This document shows, piece by piece, positions 8,576 to 18,212 of a DNA stretch of 55,714 bases. How positions within the stretch are numbered: position 1 is the stretch's first letter; each line of letters begins with the position of its first letter. The notes under the pieces were generated by a model. That model worked only from the letters and a program-made list of their open reading frames with translations, ran no database searches and had not been told where the DNA came from. The translations under genes were made by a program, and so were the position numbers. The stretch comes from Candidatus Omnitrophota bacterium (lineage in GTDB: Bacteria > Omnitrophota > Gorgyraeia > Duberdicusellales > 4484-171): NCBI GenBank assembly GCA_003154195.1, contig PMCS01000026.1:1-55714 (forward strand). The letters are read 5' to 3'.

Positions 8576-10414
8576 ATGAAAATGAATGTGCAGAGCAAAC
8601 TTATAGGTTTTACCATGGTTTTGATTGTGGTAATTGTTTTTTTCTTTAGCCGTTATTCAATTACCAATACAACCAATCTTTTGCTCGACGCTTTGCAGGC
8701 TAGAGGCATTTCAATCGCCAATGGGATTGCCAATAACTGCCAATTCGGGATGCTCGCGGAAGATTTGTCTAATTTAGCTAATTTTGTCGACAGTGCGATG
8801 AAAGAAAAAGACGTTTCTTCCGTGGCGATTATCAACAAAGACGGTAAATTCCTGGCGCATAGCGTTGCCGCCAAAGTCGGCCAGATGGCGAAAGTCAGCG
8901 AAGAAAAGCAGGCTTTGGAAGCAAACGCGATAAGAACGGATAAACTCGATAACAATACGATAGTCATCACGGTTCCCGTGGTAAGCAAAATCTCCAAGAG
9001 CGCTTTTTCGGGTGGCGCCGAGGGTGATTTGGAATCGATGATGGGGCTTGCCGGTAAGTCCGCGCCGGAGCAGCATGGGGAAATTAAAAAAGAAACAATC
9101 GGCGCCGTCCAGATGTTTATGAGCACGGCGCGGATTCAAAGTGAGATAAAGTATGCCACGAAAAAAATACTCACCCTTACCGTATTAATAGCGCTTGCGG
9201 CTTTATTCGTGATCATTGTGCTTTCGCGCTGGATGTTCAATCCGCTCCGCCAGATTGCCAGGAAAATACAGAAAATTTCCCAGGGTGAGATCGAAGACCC
9301 GGTTAAATTTCGCTCCAGCGATGAAATCGGAGATCTCGCGCTTGCTTTTAACGATATGGTTAAGTATGTCGGCGAGACCGCTCAGAACGCCCGGGCTATC
9401 GCGCAGGGAGATTTAAGCGTTAATGTTCAGGCGCGTTCGGACAAAGACGTTTTAGGCTCGGGTTTTCGGGAGATGCTCGGTTATTTACAGGAAACGGCGC
9501 AGCTGGCGCAAAAGATTTCCCAGGGTAATTTATCGTCTTCGTTTAAGGCGCGTTCGCAAAAAGACGCGATGGGTAATGCTTTATCGACAATGATCACTGG
9601 CCTGCGCCAGTTGATCGCCCAGATCCAGGATTCCAGCAATAAAATACACGCCCGCGCCAACGAAATGGCTTCGCTTTCTCAGGCTTCTACGGAGACTGTT
9701 TCCCAGATGGCTTCCAATGTCAGCCAGATATCGACTTCCATCGCCAAGATTTCCGAAACGACCCAGGTTGTTTCTTCGACGGCGCAAAAAACCGCCGGCC
9801 TTGCCGAAACGGGAAATGAATCGATCAGCGGGATTATCGAAAAAGTATTGCGTTCTAAAAACAGCGCCGCCGAAACCGTGGAATTGATTAAAAATTTGAA
9901 TAAGTCTTCGATGCAAATCGGAGAAATCATCAACTATATAACTAAAGTAGCGGATCAGACCAACTTGCTTTCTTTAAATGCCGCAATCGAGGCGGCGCGG
10001 GCCGGCGAAGCGGGACGCGGTTTTGCCGTAGTCGCCGACGAAGTGCGTAAGCTTGCCGAAGGCAGCGCTCACTCGGCTTCGGAGATCGCGCGTCTTATCC
10101 GTGAGGTTCAGACCGAAACATCTAAGGTAGTGGGGGCGGTAGAAATGGTAGCCAAAGAAGTAGGCGAGTCGGCCGACGTCACACAGACCGCCGGTAAGCA
10201 TTTTAGAGAAATAAGCCAATCAGCCAGGACCATCGCCGCCCAAATCGAAAATATCGCCGCTTCATTCGAAGAGACCGCTGCCAGTGTCCAGGAAATCAGC
10301 GCTTCCAGCGAAGAGCAGGTGTCTACGTTTGAGGAGATATCGAATTCCATCGAGACGCTTAAGGATGTTGCCGAAGTATTAAGAGACGCTTCGGCTAAAT
10401 TCAAGCTTACATAA
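8576..10414 (+). CDS. Methyl-accepting chemotaxis protein
   Basis: This is a transmembrane chemoreceptor that would control a CheA kinase. The 612-residue protein has a first membrane segment at about 9-25, a periplasmic sensor (about 30-195, Cache-like in length), a second membrane segment at about 197-217, a HAMP domain and at least one further HAMP-like repeat (two related AQGDLS / SQGNLS segments up to about 340), and a cytoplasmic signalling domain. The signalling tip [20 protein letters not shown], followed by [13 protein letters not shown], is near residue 463. No che genes or flagellar genes are in the window and there is no CheR-tethering pentapeptide at the C-terminus, so it may serve twitching or another output. 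The ATG at 8582 is an alternative start. Confidence 0.93.
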   Translation: MKMNVQSKLIGFTMVLIVVIVFFFSRYSITNTTNLLLDALQARGISIANGIANNCQFGMLAEDLSNLANFVDSAMKEKDVSSVAIINKDGKFLAHSVAAKVGQMAKVSEEKQALEANAIRTDKLDNNTIVITVPVVSKISKSAFSGGAEGDLESMMGLAGKSAPEQHGEIKKETIGAVQMFMSTARIQSEIKYATKKILTLTVLIALAALFVIIVLSRWMFNPLRQIARKIQKISQGEIEDPVKFRSSDEIGDLALAFNDMVKYVGETAQNARAIAQGDLSVNVQARSDKDVLGSGFREMLGYLQETAQLAQKISQGNLSSSFKARSQKDAMGNALSTMITGLRQLIAQIQDSSNKIHARANEMASLSQASTETVSQMASNVSQISTSIAKISETTQVVSSTAQKTAGLAETGNESISGIIEKVLRSKNSAAETVELIKNLNKSSMQIGEIINYITKVADQTNLLSLNAAIEAARAGEAGRGFAVVADEVRKLAEGSAHSASEIARLIREVQTETSKVVGAVEMVAKEVGESADVTQTAGKHFREISQSARTIAAQIENIAASFEETAASVQEISASSEEQVSTFEEISNSIETLKDVAEVLRDASAKFKLT

Positions 10415-10460
10415 GGATAATCCGCGATTTCTATTACTACCTTCCGCCAAATGGGGTATC

Positions 10461-10594
10461 AGAGGATCAGGATATCAGGATTTGGGGATTGGTAAATTAG
10501 GAAAAATGCCAAACAGGCGATAACCAATAACCAAATATCCCAATGCCCCGATTCCCAAATCCCAAATCCCAATTCCCTAATATCCTGATCTCCT
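10461..10594. repeat. Word-arm inverted repeat (ATCAGGAT / ATCCTGAT set)
   Basis: The left arm is AGGATCAGGATATCAGGATT followed by TGGGGATTGG. The right arm repeats CCCAAATC three times and ends TATCCTGATCTCC. The central 40-50 bases are unrelated. It fills the gap between the chemoreceptor gene and queA and ends about 9 bases before the queA start. Confidence 0.7.
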
Positions 10595-10602
10595 TTAATT
10601 AA

Positions 10603-11646
10603 ATGAACGATACAATTTTTAATCTCTCCAGCTACGATTATTCCTTGCCCAAAGAACTCATCGCGCAAGAACCTCTTTTCCCGCGTTCCCAGCATCGCCT
10701 TTTAATCGTTAACCGCCGGAGTGGGCAAATCAGCGAGGGTATTTTTACCGAGGTAAAACAGTTTTTTCAAAAAGGCGATTGTCTGGTTTTAAACGATACC
10801 AAAGTCATTAACGCCCGCCTGTTTGGTAAAAATGACAATCAGGCTAAGATAGAGCTTCTTCTTATTAAGGAAAAGGAGCCCGGCATTTGGGAAGCGCTGG
10901 TCAAACCCGGTAAACGGGCCAAACCGGGCGCGGTTGTTTTTTTTGACCACGGGGTCAGCGCTAAAATTTTAGAGAGGACCGGTGAGGGTACGATAGTCGT
11001 TAAATTTTCCCGGCCGGAAATTAAGCCGTTTCTTGACGAAGCCGGCCTAAGCCCCCTACCCAATTATATTAAAAAACAAGTAACAGACCACGACCATTAC
11101 CAAACGGTTTACGCTAAAAACGAAGGGGCGATCGCTGCGCCGACTGCCGGGTTTCATTTTACGCCGGAGTTGCTCGATGAGCTAAGCGCCGGTGGCGTAA
11201 AAATCGTCTATTTTACTCTTCATTGCGGCCTGGCGACATTCCGGCCGATAAAAGCTGCCGATGTACGCGAGCATAAATTACCCGCAGAATGGATGGAATT
11301 TTCAAAAGATTGCGCGCAAATCGTTAACCAGGCTAAAACGGAAGGAAAAAGAGTATTCGCCGTCGGCACTACTTCGATCCGGGCTTTGGAGAGCGCGGCT
11401 TGTCCGGATGAAACAGGCAGATTTTTGGTTAAACCTTATTGTGGTTTAACTAATATTTATATCAACGGAGATTATAAATTTAAAATTGTTGACGCAGCGA
11501 TTACAAATTTTCATACTCCCTGTTCGACCAACTTGGTGCTGATTTCCACTTTTTGCGGACGGGATTTACTGAAAAAAAGCTATTCTTACGCGATTGAGAA
11601 TAAGTTCCGGTTTTTCAGCTTCGGCGACGCGATGATTGTTATATGA
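10603..11646 (+). CDS. queA: tRNA preQ1(34) S-adenosylmethionine ribosyltransferase-isomerase
   Basis: QueA transfers and isomerises the ribosyl part of SAM onto preQ1 in tRNA, giving epoxyqueuosine. The 347-residue length is normal. Family segments visible are YDYSLPKELIAQEPL at the N-terminus, CLVLNDTKVINARL near 60-75, EGAIAAPTAGFHFT near 175-190, and the C-terminal TNFHTPCSTNLVLISTFCG. The gene is preceded by a repeat element and has only a weak ribosome binding site. No tgt or queG lies beside it, so the pathway genes are dispersed. Confidence 0.95.
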   Translation: MNDTIFNLSSYDYSLPKELIAQEPLFPRSQHRLLIVNRRSGQISEGIFTEVKQFFQKGDCLVLNDTKVINARLFGKNDNQAKIELLLIKEKEPGIWEALVKPGKRAKPGAVVFFDHGVSAKILERTGEGTIVVKFSRPEIKPFLDEAGLSPLPNYIKKQVTDHDHYQTVYAKNEGAIAAPTAGFHFTPELLDELSAGGVKIVYFTLHCGLATFRPIKAADVREHKLPAEWMEFSKDCAQIVNQAKTEGKRVFAVGTTSIRALESAACPDETGRFLVKPYCGLTNIYINGDYKFKIVDAAITNFHTPCSTNLVLISTFCGRDLLKKSYSYAIENKFRFFSFGDAMIVI

Positions 11647-11793
11647 GCATCCGCCAAGATTTTTAAATATGAAAAAACCCGGATTTTGCTCTTTCGTAAC
11701 AATTTTCTTCATTTTTTTATTAGGTATGATACAATAATAAGCCATTTGTTGGACAAATTATCTTGGGTTTTATTGAAGGATTTTGTCTTATCA

Positions 11794-11860
11794 GGAAAAT
11801 GGCTGCCGTCAAGCAGCCATTTTCCGGCCGGATAAATTTTTTGCCGAGCAAAAAATTTAT
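11794..11860 (+). repeat. Paired hairpins upstream of the EF-G paralogue
   Basis: Hairpin 1 (11794-11825) has the perfect arms GGAAAATGGCTGC and GCAGCCATTTTCC. Hairpin 2 (11832-11860) has the perfect arms ATAAATTTTTTGC and GCAAAAAATTTAT around CGA. The ribosome binding site GAGGAGGTG begins at the next base, 11861. Neither hairpin has a terminator-like T tract immediately downstream. Confidence 0.8.
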
Positions 11861-11875
11861 GAGGAGGTGTTTTTT

Positions 11876-13888
11876 ATGAGGGATGATGTGACCAAAAAAA
11901 GAGTATTTATGCTTTGCGGCCACGCGCAAACAGGAAAAACTTCGCTGGCAGAGTTAATCCTTTATAAGTGCGGAGCAGTGAGCCGGTTGGGAAAAGTCGA
12001 TGAGGGGACAACTACCAGCGATTATGAGGATGATGAAAAAGAAAGAAAGAGTTCGGTTAATTTATCCGGGCTTTTTGCCGAATACAAGGGTAATTTTCTG
12101 CAGTTTATCGATACCCCCGGTTACCTTGATTTCATCGGCGAAATCATTTCGGCGGCGCGCGCCGTTGATTTTGCCGTAATCGTTATCGATGCCGCCGCCG
12201 GCGTGGAGGTAGGCACGGAAAAAGCCTGGGATATTGTCCAGCGCGAGAATCTTCCCTGCATTTTTTTTATAAATAAATTTGATAAGGAAAATACTAATTT
12301 TACTAAAGTGTTTGACGAGATAAAAAGTAATTTGACTAAAAACGCTACGGCGGTTACGGTATTCGAGAAAGGTAAAATAGCGGATGTGTTTAAGGATAAG
12401 AATAGCGCTTATTATGGGCAGATTGCGGAAAAGGTAGCCGAAAGCAACGATACTCTTCTGGAAAAATATCTGGAAAGTGGTACGGTTGACGAAAAGGAAT
12501 TCGGCCCGGCATTTAAAAAAGCCGTGGCCGGCGGCCAACTTTTTCCCGTGCTTTGCGGTGTTGTCACGCAGGAGTTAGGCATAGAGCCTTTTCTGGAGTT
12601 AATTTTAGATATGCCTTCGCCATTTGAAGCCGCCGCGCGTAAGATGCAAAAGAACGGCCAGGAAGTTTTGATCGAGCCTAATGCAGACGCGCCGCTGGTC
12701 GCGCAGGTTTTTAAGACGATTATCGATCCTTTTGTGGGGCAACTTAATTTTTTCAGGGTATTCAGCGGCAAGATTACTTCCAACAGCGAAGTTTTTAACG
12801 TCACCAAGCAGAATAAAGAGAAATTCGGCCAGATTTATTTTCCCCAGGGGAAACAGCAGGTTCAGCAGGAAACGGTAGCGGCCGGCGAAATTGCCGCCGT
12901 CGCCAAGCTTAAAGACGTTTCTACCGGCGATATCTTTGCCGATAGTAATGTGAAAATAGAATTTCCCGTGATGGAATTTCCCGTTACGGTTTTTTCCGCC
13001 TCGGTGAAGCCTAAGACGCGTCACGATGAAGAAAAAATATCCAGCGCTCTCCACCGCATTACCAGCGAAGACCCGACCTTTAAGGTAATGCGGGATAAAG
13101 ATACGGCTGAGTTGATTATTTCCGGCATGGGCGAATTGCATTTGCGTATCATCATCGACCGGATGAGAAAAAAATACGGCGTTGATGTAGAGCTAGCCAC
13201 ACCCAGGGTTGCTTATAAGGAAACGATTACCAGGGCGTTGCGCGGTGACCGGGCGATTCGGGTAAAATATAAGAAACAAACCGGCGGCCACGGCCAGTAT
13301 GGCGATTGTATGATTGAAGTCGAGCCGCTTGAACGCGGGAAGGGTTTTGAGTTTGTCGATAAAATCGTCGGCGGCGCGATACCGCGCAACTTTATTCCTT
13401 CCGTCGAGAAGGGCATCGTCAAGTCGATGGGGGAAGGGTTCTTGGCCGGTTTTCCCGTAGTCGACCTGAGAGTGAATCTAGTTGACGGCTCTTATCATGA
13501 CGTTGATTCCAGCGATATCGCTTTTCAAATTGCCGCTTCGATGGCTTTTAAAAAAGCTGTGGAGGATGCCAGCCCGGCGTTGCTTGAACCGATCATGAAT
13601 GTGGAAATCGGCGTCCCCGGCGAATTTATGGGACAGGTTACCGGCAGTATTAATTCGCATCGCGGCCGCATTATGGGGATGGATGCTAAAGGCAAAAACG
13701 AAACCGTGAAAGCTCAGATACCTCTATCGGAAATGTTTAAATACGCCAGTGACCTGCGTTCGATTACCGCCGGCCGGGGAAGTTATACGATGAGCCTTGC
13801 CCATTACGACGTGCTTACCGGCAGGCTGGCTCAGGCAGTTATCGACCAGTCGAAGAAGGAAAAAGAGAAAGAGTTGGTGGCGAAATAA
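11876..13888 (+). CDS. Elongation factor G-like GTPase (EF-G paralogue)
   Basis: A translational GTPase with the EF-G domain order. The G domain has GHAQTGKTSL (G1), DTPGYLDF (G3) and NKFD (G4), followed by EF-G domains II to V to residue 670. The switch I / G2 segment reads EKERKSSVNLS where canonical EF-G has ERGIT, and G1 has AQTGKT in place of the usual AHIDAGKT. Both changes are typical of the second EF-G family (like Thermus EF-G-2) and not of the main translocase. The ATG at 11876 is chosen because GAGGAGGTG lies just upstream; the frame is open back to 11783 only through the hairpins. No rpsL, rpsG or tuf lies nearby, again unlike a main fusA locus. Confidence 0.88.
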   Translation: MRDDVTKKRVFMLCGHAQTGKTSLAELILYKCGAVSRLGKVDEGTTTSDYEDDEKERKSSVNLSGLFAEYKGNFLQFIDTPGYLDFIGEIISAARAVDFAVIVIDAAAGVEVGTEKAWDIVQRENLPCIFFINKFDKENTNFTKVFDEIKSNLTKNATAVTVFEKGKIADVFKDKNSAYYGQIAEKVAESNDTLLEKYLESGTVDEKEFGPAFKKAVAGGQLFPVLCGVVTQELGIEPFLELILDMPSPFEAAARKMQKNGQEVLIEPNADAPLVAQVFKTIIDPFVGQLNFFRVFSGKITSNSEVFNVTKQNKEKFGQIYFPQGKQQVQQETVAAGEIAAVAKLKDVSTGDIFADSNVKIEFPVMEFPVTVFSASVKPKTRHDEEKISSALHRITSEDPTFKVMRDKDTAELIISGMGELHLRIIIDRMRKKYGVDVELATPRVAYKETITRALRGDRAIRVKYKKQTGGHGQYGDCMIEVEPLERGKGFEFVDKIVGGAIPRNFIPSVEKGIVKSMGEGFLAGFPVVDLRVNLVDGSYHDVDSSDIAFQIAASMAFKKAVEDASPALLEPIMNVEIGVPGEFMGQVTGSINSHRGRIMGMDAKGKNETVKAQIPLSEMFKYASDLRSITAGRGSYTMSLAHYDVLTGRLAQAVIDQSKKEKEKELVAK

Positions 13889-14023
13889 ACACAGATAATC
13901 ACTGATGAGAGGAAGCAGATGATCGCTGATGAAGCGACGGATAATTAGTACAGAAACAACGACTAATCGATTATTTTATCAATCTGTGATCATCCGCATT
14001 TTTTAATCTGCGATCATCTGTGT
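13889..14023. repeat. GATGATC word-arm inverted repeat, copy 1
   Basis: The left arm has two units (CACAGATAATCACTGATGA and GCAGATGATCGCTGATGA). The right arm has two (AATCTGTGATCATCCGC and AATCTGCGATCATCTGTG), with about 50 unrelated bases between. The left arm begins at the stop codon of the EF-G paralogue and the right arm ends 17 bases before the next ATG, leaving room only for the ribosome binding site. Confidence 0.8.
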
Positions 14024-14040
14024 CATAAAAAGGATATAAT

Positions 14041-14730
14041 ATGAAAATAGCAAATTTAGGTTTGGATATCCAACCCGGTAAGCAAAAATACAGTTGCGGC
14101 GCGTTTGAAATGCTGGTTAAGAAATACAATCCTAAAAAAGTTGTGCCGTATACGGTAGAATTTATCGGCGCAGACTTTGAGAAGGCCGACGCGATTATCT
14201 TTGATATAGCTCGGCGGCTTGATTTGGTGGTGATTGACCTGGAAAAAATAGAAAAACGCCTGGGCCGTTGCGAGGATGCCGGTGAAAAAAGCGTTCTTAC
14301 TAAGGCGCAGTGTATTTTAGAGAAAGAGACCTTGCTTTGTGACGCCCCATTCAGCGACGGGGAAAATAATACGCTTAAAACCCAACAGCTGGTCACTTAT
14401 AAACCGTGTCTGGGTAAAGAAAGTGTTTCTGATATGAACGATTTAGTAAGAGAGATCAACGAAAAAGCGCAGGTTCTTCTGTTCTACACCGCCGGGGAGA
14501 AGGAAGTGCACGCCTGGGATATTAAAAAAGGCGATACGATTCTTACCGCAGCGGGTAAAATCCATACTGATTTGGCGCGGGGGTTCATTAAGGGGGAGGT
14601 AGTCAACGCTGTGAGTTTTGAAAAAGTTTTTAATATGGCTGAGGCCAGGGCCAAAGGCCTGGTGAAGGCTGTGGACAGGGATTATCCCATGCAGGATGGG
14701 GATATCATCGAGATTAAATTTAACGTCTAA
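14041..14730 (+). CDS. YchF/OLA1-like protein with degenerate GTPase domain and intact TGS domain
   Basis: The C-terminal half (about residues 135-229) matches the TGS (DUF933) domain of YchF: LLFYTAGEKEVHAWDIKKGD, AAGKIHTDLARGFIKGEV, and the ending DGDIIEIKFNV. The N-terminal half still aligns with fragments of the YchF GTPase domain (VVPYTVEFIG, ADAIIFDI, LEKIEKRLGR). The P-loop is gone, however: GLDIQPGKQ stands where GLPNVGKST should be. The protein has 229 residues against about 363 for YchF. It should not hydrolyse nucleotides in the usual way. Start and spacing are good (AAGGA before the ATG). It sits between two GATGATC repeats, upstream of purH. The gene looks intact, so I read it as a reduced family and not a pseudogene. 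Confidence 0.75.
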   Translation: MKIANLGLDIQPGKQKYSCGAFEMLVKKYNPKKVVPYTVEFIGADFEKADAIIFDIARRLDLVVIDLEKIEKRLGRCEDAGEKSVLTKAQCILEKETLLCDAPFSDGENNTLKTQQLVTYKPCLGKESVSDMNDLVREINEKAQVLLFYTAGEKEVHAWDIKKGDTILTAAGKIHTDLARGFIKGEVVNAVSFEKVFNMAEARAKGLVKAVDRDYPMQDGDIIEIKFNV

Positions 14731-14731
14731 A

Positions 14732-14846
14732 GCACAGATGATCGCTGATAAAATAACTAATGACGGATTCGTCATTTGGTTATTCGACTTTCGTTATTTT
14801 ACCAATCTGTGATCATCAGTATCTTTCAATCTGTGATTATCTGCGC
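14732..14846. repeat. GATGATC word-arm inverted repeat, copy 2
   Basis: The left arm, CACAGATGATCGCTGATAA, starts a few bases after the preceding stop codon. The right arm has two units (AATCTGTGATCATCAG and AATCTGTGATTATCTGCGC) and ends at the purH start region. The centre holds a second small inverted repeat (GACGGATTCGTC). Confidence 0.75.
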
Positions 14847-14861
14847 ATGAGGCTAAGCATC

Positions 14862-16376
14862 ATGTTAAAAATCCGCCGGGTACTGATAAGCGTGTGGGAA
14901 AAGAAAGGGATTGTCGAGCTTGCCCGTAAGTTGCGGGAGTTTAACGCGGAAATAATTTCTACCGGAAAGACGGCTACGTTATTGCGTGAAAACGGCATTG
15001 CCGTTAAAGAAGTGGCCAGCCTGACTTCTTTTCCGGAAATACTTTCCGGCCGCGTTAAAACTCTGCATCCCAAGGTGTTCGGCGGTATCCTTGCCAATAA
15101 AAAAAATCCTCTGCATATGGAAGAAATCGCCAGGCTTAAGATCGAGCCGATCGATATGGTGGTGATTGACCTTTACCCGTTCGCGCAAAAATTAGAAGAA
15201 GACTTGACCATTGACGAGATGATTGAATATATTGATGTCGGCGGGCCGTCGCTGATCAGGGCGGCGGCAAAGAATTTCAAAAATGTCGCCTGTCTGAGTA
15301 ATTTGAAGCAATATCCGCAAATAATCGCCGAACTCGATAAGAACCATGGTTTTATCGGCGAAGATGCCCTGGTTGATCTTGCCCGCGTCGCCTTTCATGT
15401 CACCAAAGAATATGATAATGTGATTTATAATTATTTTCAGGGGCAAGAAATACTTACGCTTGATTTAAAAAAGACGCAGGAACTGCGTTACGGCGAAAAT
15501 TCCCATCAGAAAGCGGTTTTGTATGAAGGGCTTGACCAGAAAGGATTGGGTTTCCGGCAGCTTCAGGGTAAGGAGTTGTCGTATAATAATTTTCTCGACC
15601 TTGATACCGCTATTTATATGGTTAAAGAGTTTAATGAGCCGGCGGCGGCGATTGTCAAGCACGCTTCTTTGTGCGGGGTGGGCGTTGACAAGAGATTGGC
15701 AAGCGCTTATAAAAAAGCCTACGCCGTTGACCCGATATCAAGTTTTGGCGGTATCATCGGGTTGAACAAAAAGGTGGACAAGGATACGGCAAAGCAGATT
15801 GCTAAGAGCGGTTTCCACGAATGTATCATTGCTCCTTGTTTTTGCCGGGAAGCGCTTAAGATTTTTTCCGCTAAAAAAAATCTGCGGATTATTGAAGCGG
15901 ATTTATTAAATTTTAGCGATGGCAGGGATATAAGGACAGTTGCCTTTGGTTATCTTATCCAGGATAAAGACGTTTTGACCGTGGATAAAAACGCCTTAAA
16001 AGTTGTTTCCAAAAAGAAACCTTCAGCGAAGCAAATGAAGGATTTATTGTTTGCCTGGAAGGTCTGTAAGTTTGTGAAATCCAACGCGATCGTTGTGGCG
16101 AAAAACTTTAATATTTTCGGTATCGGCGGCGGCCGGCCTTCCCGGGTTGGTTCGGTAGAGATAGCTTTAAGGCAGGCCGGCCCCAAATCTCAGGGAAGTT
16201 GTTTAGCCTCCGATGGATTTTTTCCCAAAGATGATTCGATAAGGGTTGCTTGCAAAAAGGGAATAAAGGCCATAATCCAGCCGGGAGGTTCCCTTAAAGA
16301 TAACGAGATAATAAAACTTTGCGATAAATTAGGCATGGCTATGGTTTTTACCGGGATAAGGCATTTCAGGCATTAA
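14862..16376 (+). CDS. purH: Bifunctional AICAR formyltransferase / IMP cyclohydrolase
   Basis: PurH catalyses the last two steps of purine synthesis to IMP. The 504-residue protein begins with the MGS-like cyclohydrolase domain (RRVLISVWEKKGIVELARKL, then STGKTATLLRE and GGRVKTLHP-type SGRVKTLHPKVFGG). The AICAR transformylase domain follows, with catalytic Lys-His near 266-267 (IVKHASLCG, where most members have KHxNPCG). The C-terminus AMVFTGIRHFRH is family-typical. The ATG at 14862 is chosen for its position before the conserved start and for GAGG nine bases upstream; an ATG at 14847 is in frame. It is flanked on both sides by GATGATC repeats. No other pur gene is in the window. Confidence 0.94.
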   Translation: MLKIRRVLISVWEKKGIVELARKLREFNAEIISTGKTATLLRENGIAVKEVASLTSFPEILSGRVKTLHPKVFGGILANKKNPLHMEEIARLKIEPIDMVVIDLYPFAQKLEEDLTIDEMIEYIDVGGPSLIRAAAKNFKNVACLSNLKQYPQIIAELDKNHGFIGEDALVDLARVAFHVTKEYDNVIYNYFQGQEILTLDLKKTQELRYGENSHQKAVLYEGLDQKGLGFRQLQGKELSYNNFLDLDTAIYMVKEFNEPAAAIVKHASLCGVGVDKRLASAYKKAYAVDPISSFGGIIGLNKKVDKDTAKQIAKSGFHECIIAPCFCREALKIFSAKKNLRIIEADLLNFSDGRDIRTVAFGYLIQDKDVLTVDKNALKVVSKKKPSAKQMKDLLFAWKVCKFVKSNAIVVAKNFNIFGIGGGRPSRVGSVEIALRQAGPKSQGSCLASDGFFPKDDSIRVACKKGIKAIIQPGGSLKDNEIIKLCDKLGMAMVFTGIRHFRH

Positions 16377-16521
16377 AACGCAGATGATCGCAGATTAGAA
16401 GAAACAGATGATCACAGATGAAAATAAAACCAAAACCTCAAAATTTGGTTGTTTTATCCATGTTCATAATTGTTTTTTGTCAGCGATTATCTGCATCTTT
16501 TAATCAGTGATCATCTGCGCT
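16377..16521. repeat. GATGATC word-arm inverted repeat, copy 3
   Basis: Left units: CGCAGATGATCGCAGATTAG and CAGATGATCACAGATGA. Right units: CAGCGATTATCTGCATC and AATCAGTGATCATCTGCGC. It begins right after the purH stop codon and ends 17 bases before the rpsA promoter. The centre also contains the small inverted repeat AAAACC...AAATTTGGTTGTTTT. Confidence 0.8.
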
Positions 16522-16537
16522 TTATTAAAATAAGTAT

Positions 16538-16566
16538 TTGACAAAACGCGATAATTACGGCATAAT
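16538..16566 (+). promoter_or_regulatory. Strong promoter of rpsA
   Basis: A perfect -35 TTGACA (16538-16543) lies 17 bases from CATAAT (16561-16566, 5/6). Transcription should start near 16573, giving a leader of about 65 bases to the rpsA ATG. This is the clearest sigma-70-type promoter in the window. Confidence 0.75.
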
Positions 16567-16637
16567 TGTAGAACTTTTTACCCCACCGTCCCTGAAACAG
16601 GGATAAAAATAAGGGGGTTACAGGAGGATTTGTAGAA

Positions 16638-18206
16638 ATGGAAAATATGTCATCGGAGTTACAAAAGTATTATTTCGATTCGATAAAAGAATTAAAAGAA
16701 GGCGACATCATAAACGGCGAGGTGGTCGCGGTTACTTCCCGGGAGGTTATCGTCGATGTCGGGTATAAGTCCGAAGGGATAATCCCCCGGTACGAGTTTG
16801 ACGGCGTGGATCCCAGTACTTTAGGAAAAATCGATGTTTATGTCGAGGCGATTGAAGACGAAGAAGGCGGCCTTATCCTCTCTTATCGGAAAGCCAAGGA
16901 GACAAGAGGGTGGATCGTTCTCCTCGGCGAGCATAAAGAAGGCGACCTGGTCGAAGGAGCTGTTTCCCGCAAGGTTAAAGGCGGCTACATGGTAGATGTT
17001 TTCGGCGTAGAAGGATTTCTGCCGCAGAGCCTGTCTACCCTTAAAAACACCGCCGGCGAAGAAGAGGCTATCGGTAAGAAAACTTTATTCCAGATTGTAA
17101 AAATGAGTAAATCTAAAGAAAGCTTTATCCTTTCCCGTAAAGACGCTGCGCGTATGGAGAAAGAACTCTCCCGCAAGAAAATATGGGAAGAAATTCAAGA
17201 AGGCAAGATTATAAAAGGAAAAGTAAAGAGCGTCACCAACTTCGGAGCGTTTATTGATTTGGGCGGCGTGGACGGGCTTTTACATATTGCCGATATGAGC
17301 TGGAAGAAAATTAGTCACCCTTCGGAAGTGGTGGCGGTCGGCGATGAGATAAGCGTAATGGTTTTAGGTTTTGAAAAAGAAAAGGGAAAAATTTCTTTAG
17401 GTTTTAAGCAGACTACGCCTGACCCCTGGAAGGAGATCGACAAGAAATATGTTCCCAGCTCTACCCTGAAGGGGAGAGTCACAAATATCCAGAATTACGG
17501 TATTTTTGTGGAACTGGAGAAAGGTATTGAAGGCTTGGTGCATATAAGCGAGGTATCGTGGGCGAAGCGTTTTATTAATTTGAACGAGATTTTTGCTATC
17601 GGCGACATGGTTGAGGCGAAAGTTATCGGCGTTGACCCGGGGGAACGCAAAATTTCTTTAAGTATCAAACAGCTGGAAAAAGACCCATGGGAAGATGTCG
17701 ATAATTTGATTGTCTTGGAATCGGCGACGAAAGGAAAAATCTCGGGTTACGGCGAAGGCTGCGGTTATATAGAGATGGAAAACGGTTTTGAAGGGGTAAT
17801 CTATAACGAAGATATCTCCTGGACAAAAAGGATCAGCCGTGCCCAGGATATGCTCAAGAAAGGCCATAATTACGAGTTTAAGATCTTAGGTATCGACCGG
17901 ACCAGCCGCAAGGTAATTTTGGGAATAAAGCAATTGTCGCAAGATCCCTGGCCCCAGATTGTAGAGAAATATCCGCTCGGCAAAGTTGTAGAGGGCGAAG
18001 TCGTGAAGGTTACTAATTTCGGCGTTTTTGTGGAACTGGACAAAGAATTGGAAGGTTTGGTATTCAGCGGCGAAATAGAAAAAGAGATAATGGAGGCGCT
18101 TAAGCCTAAAGATAAATTAAAAGTAAAAATCATAAAAGTTGACGCCGGCAGCGCGAAAATCGGACTTTCTTCCAAAATTGACGAGCCCCAGGTCGCGCAG
18201 GGTTGA
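16638..18206 (+). CDS. rpsA: 30S ribosomal protein S1 (six S1 domains)
   Basis: S1 binds mRNA on the small subunit and helps initiation. The 522-residue protein has six S1 repeats at about 16-85, 100-170, 187-256, 273-343, 358-430 and 445-513. Repeats 3, 4 and 6 carry the classic VTNFGAFIDL / QNYGIFVEL / VTNFGVFVEL core. Repeat 5 is diverged (GYGEGCGYIEM). The Shine-Dalgarno AGGAGG near 16622 and a strong promoter support the start. cmk, the usual neighbour, is absent; purH lies upstream and tyrS downstream. Confidence 0.95.
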   Translation: MENMSSELQKYYFDSIKELKEGDIINGEVVAVTSREVIVDVGYKSEGIIPRYEFDGVDPSTLGKIDVYVEAIEDEEGGLILSYRKAKETRGWIVLLGEHKEGDLVEGAVSRKVKGGYMVDVFGVEGFLPQSLSTLKNTAGEEEAIGKKTLFQIVKMSKSKESFILSRKDAARMEKELSRKKIWEEIQEGKIIKGKVKSVTNFGAFIDLGGVDGLLHIADMSWKKISHPSEVVAVGDEISVMVLGFEKEKGKISLGFKQTTPDPWKEIDKKYVPSSTLKGRVTNIQNYGIFVELEKGIEGLVHISEVSWAKRFINLNEIFAIGDMVEAKVIGVDPGERKISLSIKQLEKDPWEDVDNLIVLESATKGKISGYGEGCGYIEMENGFEGVIYNEDISWTKRISRAQDMLKKGHNYEFKILGIDRTSRKVILGIKQLSQDPWPQIVEKYPLGKVVEGEVVKVTNFGVFVELDKELEGLVFSGEIEKEIMEALKPKDKLKVKIIKVDAGSAKIGLSSKIDEPQVAQG

Positions 18207-18212
18207 TAGATA

